Assembly (NCBI GenBank): GCA_023382535.1
Contig: JAHDWA010000005.1
Span: 1 to 64,000, forward strand
Direction of reading: 5' to 3'
Length of the DNA: 64,000 bases
Source of the DNA: Anaerolineae bacterium
GTDB lineage: Bacteria > Chloroflexota > Anaerolineae > 4572-78 > J111
Shown in pieces: positions 60,625-64,000 of this stretch. The notes beneath the pieces were generated by a model. It saw only the letters and a program-made list of their open reading frames with translations. It was not told where the DNA came from and ran no database searches. Both the position numbers and the translations under genes were made by a program. How positions within the stretch are numbered: the stretch's first letter is position 1; each line of letters starts with the position of its first letter.

Positions 60625-61073
60625 AGAACGAACTGGGGCCGGTCGTCCGGCGGATGAGGCTGTTGGGCCGGGATACGGCCAACACGGTGCGGGAGTTTAT
60701 GGGACTGACCCAGGGGATTGACACGGTCAGTGACAGCGCCGGCCGGTTTGAGGCCGACCTGGACGAATTGCAGCGGGCCATGATGAAGGTGGGCCAGGGC
60801 TGGCTGGAGATGTCGAGCCAGATCCAGACGCTCAAGGCCAAACGGGAGGAGATCGGCAGCCTGCCGAACCTGGCCGAACGGATGGCGGATACGGTGATGA
60901 TCCTGGAACAGGTTGACGAGCTGAAGGCGCTGGATTACATCGCCTGGGCGAACCGTACCCTTTGCCTGGACCCGGACCTGTTCGAGGTGGCGGTGAAGGA
61001 GGCGAGCAGCCACGAGGGCGGGCCGGACCGGCTGCGGCTGCTGGCGCGGACCATTGCCGCCCTATTCGGATAG
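60621..61073 (+). CDS. Phage-region hypothetical protein, 150 residues
   Basis: A mostly helical soluble protein with VRRMRLLGRDTANTVREFM at the start and a central coiled coil (RRAMMKVGQGWLEMSSQIQ region, residues about 55-80). The start ATG overlaps the stop of the micro-gene. Not recognised. The only obvious relation is the duplicated N-terminus. Confidence 0.6.
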   Translation: MKNELGPVVRRMRLLGRDTANTVREFMGLTQGIDTVSDSAGRFEADLDELQRAMMKVGQGWLEMSSQIQTLKAKREEIGSLPNLAERMADTVMILEQVDELKALDYIAWANRTLCLDPDLFEVAVKEASSHEGGPDRLRLLARTIAALFG

Positions 61074-61181
61074 TCAACGATTTGTGCACCCTGCCCTGCC
61101 GAATGGCCTCAAGGAATTAAATTCAAACTGTATTGAAACTATCCGGGGAAAAGGGGGCAGGGTTAGGGGTCGGGGGTCGGG

Positions 61182-61769
61182 TTGAAGAAAGACGTAATTC
61201 CAGAGGCGGCTTATACGTGGCTGACGGATGACGTGGCGGAGAAGCTGCGGGCCATCGGCGACCCGCACCGGGCCAAGAAGCGGGTCACGGTGGTGCGGCT
61301 GGCTTTTGCCAGGGCGAACCAGCAGCGGCTCGACGACGTGTTCGAGCAGCCGGACACGTGCGCCCGGATCATCTGGTATACCAAGTGGAAGTACGACCCG
61401 ACCATTGCGGCGGCGTTCGAGGCGTGTTACCAGCGGGTGCTGGATTGGAACGACGAACAGACCGGAGCCATCCAGGCCCATTACCTGCGGTTGCAGCGGC
61501 AGCGCATCGCCGAATACGCGGCGGATGCGCCGGCGCAGTTAAGGGCGGTCATGCAGGACGCCAACCAGACCGGGACGGCGCGAATCAGCGCGGCGGAGAA
61601 GTTGATGGACCGGGCCGACCCGGAGACGGCGGGGAGGGTTGCGCCGCCGGTCCAACCGGCAGCCGGGAATGATATACTGGCCGCGCTCCTGAACCAGAGC
61701 AGAGAGGAGCTTGACCAGACCATCAAGAACTTGCAGGTGGCGTGCCAGGCGGAGGAGATGGAAGAATGA
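61182..61769 (+). CDS. Possible phage terminase small subunit
   Basis: 195 residues, starting with TTG after a G-rich run. A basic N-terminal helical half (RAKKRVTVVRLAFARAN), a central helical part, and a C-terminal coil (REELDQTIKNLQVA). It lies directly upstream of, and overlaps by four bases, the large terminase gene, where small terminases normally sit. The sequence alone does not prove the role. Confidence 0.55.
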   Translation: MKKDVIPEAAYTWLTDDVAEKLRAIGDPHRAKKRVTVVRLAFARANQQRLDDVFEQPDTCARIIWYTKWKYDPTIAAAFEACYQRVLDWNDEQTGAIQAHYLRLQRQRIAEYAADAPAQLRAVMQDANQTGTARISAAEKLMDRADPETAGRVAPPVQPAAGNDILAALLNQSREELDQTIKNLQVACQAEEMEE

Positions 61770-63451
61770 TCCAATCTCTGCAATCCAGGCAGCAGCTCGC
61801 GGCAGGGTTATTTGTTCAAACACTGCGGGCGAGCAAGAAAACAGGGCCGGGGCTGCCGCTCCTGCTCTGGGCGATCATTCAGCGGCGCTGGCTGGACCCC
61901 AAGAACCAGTTCGATCTCTCCCGGCATCTCTACCTTAAAGACATTTACAACGAAACGGCCCGCGAGATCATCGTCAAGAAAGCCTCGCAGCTTGGCCTGT
62001 CGGAATGGCTGGTTTCCTACGCCCTGCACGCCTGCGACGAACGAAAGCTGGACGTGGTCTACCTGATGCCGACCGAACGCGGGGTGAGCGATTTCAGCCA
62101 GACGCGCTTCGGGCCGGCCCTGGAAGCCAGCCCCTACCTGGCCGGGATCATCGTCGGGGGGGCGGACAAGAGCGGCAAGCGCGGTTCGGACCAGGTGATG
62201 CTGAAGCGGGTCGGCGACTCGTTTCTGTATTTCCGGGGCGGGCAGGTGAGCAAGGAAGGCAAAGCGCACCAGCTCAAGTCTATCCCCGGCGACGTGCTGG
62301 TGCTGGATGAGCTGGACGAAATGGACAGCCGCGCGCCGGAGATTGCCCGCAAGCGGCTCAGCCACAGCGAGACGGCGGAGGTGCGGGCCATCAGCACGCC
62401 GACGTACCCGGGCCGGGGGATTGACCTGGAATGGGCCAGGAGCGACCAGCGGGAATGGTTTCTGAAATGCGGTCATTGCGGCCAGTGGCAGTTCCTGACC
62501 ATCAACCATATCGTTACCGTGTGGGACGACCTGGAGCGGCCCGTGGCCTGGCACGGCCAGGCTGAGGAACGGGCCTTCGCGGCGTGCCGGAAATGCGGCA
62601 GGGAAATGGACCGGCTGGCGAAGGGAGTCTGGGTGCCGCAGTTTCCGGGGCGGGAGGTGGCGGGCTTCCACCCGACGCGGCTGATCAGCCCGCTGGCGGA
62701 TTTACTGGCAATCGTGCAGAGCCTGCAAACGACGAATGAGACGAAACGGCGGGAGACGGTCAACCAGGATTTGGGCGAGACGTATACGCCCAGGGGCGGG
62801 CAGCTCACCGACGAGATTCTGGACGCCTGTCGGCGGGAGTACGGCCACGGGCCATACCCGAACGAGCGGCCGGTGATGGGCGTTGACGTGGGCAAGGTGC
62901 TGCACGGGGTTATCCGGGGCGAGCGGGGCCCGGCGAGCGGGGAATGGCCCCAGCGTTGGGCCGGAGAGATGGAAAGCTGGGATGAGTTGGGGCGGATGAT
63001 GCGCCGCTTTAAGGTGAAGCGGGTGGTGATTGACGCGGAGCCGGAGACGACGAAGGCGCGGGAGTTCCAGGCGGCCTGGCCTCCCGGCGTGGTCTGGCTG
63101 GCCTACGTCGTGGGGCCAAGCAAGGATATTGACCCGATTCAGTGGAATGAGGAGGAGCTGCGGCTGAATATGGACCGGACGCGGACGCTGGATAAGGTGC
63201 TGGCCCGATTCTACGAGGGCAAAAACACACTACCGGCGAACGCACGGGAGGTCAAGGATTATTACGCCCAGTTGAAAGCGCCGGTGCGGGTGCTGGAGAC
63301 GAACCAACGCGGGCGAACCGTGGCGACGTATATCGAGAAAGGGCCGGACCACCTGGCCTTTGCGGAAAACTTCTGCATGGCGGCGATGGAAGCGCCGGAG
63401 CCGCCACAGCCGACAACGGTGAGCAGGGTGGTGAAGGCGAGCGAGTTGTAG
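61766..63451 (+). CDS. Phage terminase large subunit, GpA-like
   Basis: 561 residues. ATPase part: KKASQLGLSEWLV (Walker-A-like, deviant, in the GpA manner), DVVYLMPTERGVSDF, and LVLDELDEMD (Walker B with catalytic glutamate). A zinc ribbon follows (CGHCGQWQ and CRKCGREMD). The nuclease part has PVMGVDVGKVLHG, VVIDAEPETTKA and a later ENFCMAAMEAP segment as expected for a RNase-H-fold metal site. It packages DNA into proheads. ATG overlaps the previous stop, and GGAGGAG is upstream. Confidence 0.82.
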   Translation: MIQSLQSRQQLAAGLFVQTLRASKKTGPGLPLLLWAIIQRRWLDPKNQFDLSRHLYLKDIYNETAREIIVKKASQLGLSEWLVSYALHACDERKLDVVYLMPTERGVSDFSQTRFGPALEASPYLAGIIVGGADKSGKRGSDQVMLKRVGDSFLYFRGGQVSKEGKAHQLKSIPGDVLVLDELDEMDSRAPEIARKRLSHSETAEVRAISTPTYPGRGIDLEWARSDQREWFLKCGHCGQWQFLTINHIVTVWDDLERPVAWHGQAEERAFAACRKCGREMDRLAKGVWVPQFPGREVAGFHPTRLISPLADLLAIVQSLQTTNETKRRETVNQDLGETYTPRGGQLTDEILDACRREYGHGPYPNERPVMGVDVGKVLHGVIRGERGPASGEWPQRWAGEMESWDELGRMMRRFKVKRVVIDAEPETTKAREFQAAWPPGVVWLAYVVGPSKDIDPIQWNEEELRLNMDRTRTLDKVLARFYEGKNTLPANAREVKDYYAQLKAPVRVLETNQRGRTVATYIEKGPDHLAFAENFCMAAMEAPEPPQPTTVSRVVKASEL

Positions 63452-63452
63452 A

Positions 63453-63824
63453 ATGCCAAACCGAACGATTTCATCCGTTGCCGGTAGCCTGGCAGTCAGA
63501 ATGATAGAGCGAGCATTGGAAAAGGGGAAGGTCATAGAAATACCTTCTCTGGGTATCACGCTTCAAAAGAAGGGAAAGGAGAGAATTATGCCGGACAAAA
63601 TTCAGGGTGAGCAAAAGAAAATGACCATCACCATCGTCGGTGTAGTCACTCATTCGGAGGCGTTTCAGACGCGATTCGGATTGTTTAATCAGGCCGTGCA
63701 GCGGTATTTAATGGAGGCGTTTCCAGAATTCAAGCCTATCGCGCCGCCGGTCACCGTGACGGTTGACGACGTGTCGCCTGATGACCTGGTTCTCGAACCG
63801 GTAGACTCAAAGCGGCCTTATTAA
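63453..63824 (+). CDS. Phage-region hypothetical protein, up to 123 residues
   Basis: ATG 63453 is three bases from the terminase stop. An internal ATG at 63589 has a better ribosome site (AAAGGAGAG) and would give a 78-residue product, PDKIQGEQKKMTITIVG onwards, so there may be two products. The N-terminal part (ALEKGKVIEIPSLGITLQ) is not strongly recognised. No function can be named. Confidence 0.5.
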   Translation: MPNRTISSVAGSLAVRMIERALEKGKVIEIPSLGITLQKKGKERIMPDKIQGEQKKMTITIVGVVTHSEAFQTRFGLFNQAVQRYLMEAFPEFKPIAPPVTVTVDDVSPDDLVLEPVDSKRPY

Positions 63825-63838
63825 CCAGAGGTGAGCCT

Positions 63839-64000
63839 ATGAACCTGGGAGAATTGAGCAAGGACCGCTGTATCGTTTGCGGCAAGGCCGTTCGAGTCAT
63901 CAACGGTATGTTTGTGTTTCACCAGGAAGTTGACGCTTCGCATCAGGTTGCTTTGCCGCCGGACCATCCGCTCAAGGAGGCTGTCGCGCCGTTCAATATG
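63839..64000 (+). CDS. Phage-region hypothetical protein (cut by window edge)
   Basis: 54 codons are present and the frame is still open at the edge. GGTGAG precedes the ATG. It has a CxxC (DRCIVCGK) and a hydrophobic tract, so a small metal-binding protein is conceivable. The downstream part is missing. Confidence 0.5.
   Translation, partial: MNLGELSKDRCIVCGKAVRVINGMFVFHQEVDASHQVALPPDHPLKEAVAPFNM

Overview
The window looks like a chromosomal segment of a Chloroflexota bacterium, probably Anaerolineae-like. This is inferred from style and not from a marker gene: lipoproteins with Ala/Thr/Glu/Pro-rich linkers after the lipobox, SH3b, LysM and PKD surface proteins with PT-rich spacers, a Liv transporter of the type common in that phylum, GAF-rich sensor kinases, and many short intergenic palindromes. 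There is no rRNA, no CRISPR array and no tRNA that I can recognise.

Layout. 1-7.8 kb (minus): a branched-chain amino-acid type ABC transporter (substrate-binding protein cut by the left edge, livH-livM-livG-livF) interleaved with an SsuB-like ATPase and two SsuC-like permeases. 7.9-13.4 kb (minus): a conserved protein of uncertain function, a NagD-like HAD phosphatase, a LysM-M23 peptidase and two unidentified proteins. 13.4-13.7 kb (minus): a free-standing structured RNA candidate with its own promoter and terminator. 13.9-23.2 kb: ABC exporter, site-2 protease homologue, MazG-type protein, tandem paralogous exported proteins, inositol-phosphatase homologue, S1 protein. 23.4-27.1 kb: a biotin-dependent acyl-CoA carboxylase split into carboxyltransferase, biotin carboxylase and biotin carrier. 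27.4-34.9 kb: two GAF histidine kinases, an O-antigen-ligase-like protein, an RsbW-like kinase, a TPR protein and a DEAD-box helicase with a leader terminator. 35-50 kb: cardiolipin synthase, MscL, a helix-hairpin-helix repeat protein, an Ig-like/LysM protein, a lipase, a Ca2+ P-type ATPase, a rhomboid protease, a glycosyltransferase, a TVP38/DedA protein, a GH99-like/SH3b protein. 50.2-54.7 kb: zwf-pgl-tpx, and divergently a GCS2-family ligase. 54.8-55.0 kb (minus): a convincing 6S RNA candidate. 55.5-58.6 kb: a PKD surface protein, a small membrane protein and a zinc-ribbon protein.

From about 58.7 kb to the right edge gene style changes: short, tightly overlapping plus-strand genes leading to a GpA-like terminase large subunit. 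I read this as the left part of a prophage or phage-derived island. It opens with a promoter whose spacer is filled by a perfect palindrome, apparently driving a RNA of about 77 nt, and it carries a receiver-domain protein with a C-terminal helical module resembling effector-associated domains of bacterial conflict systems.

The most unusual elements are the orphan RNA at 13.5 kb, the phage-borne receiver protein with the small-RNA/operator cassette at 59.3 kb, the Ig-like protein with A-B-A-B repeats, and a dispersed palindrome family with a CAAACT/AGTTTG core. All functions are inferred from reading the sequence; no database search was possible.
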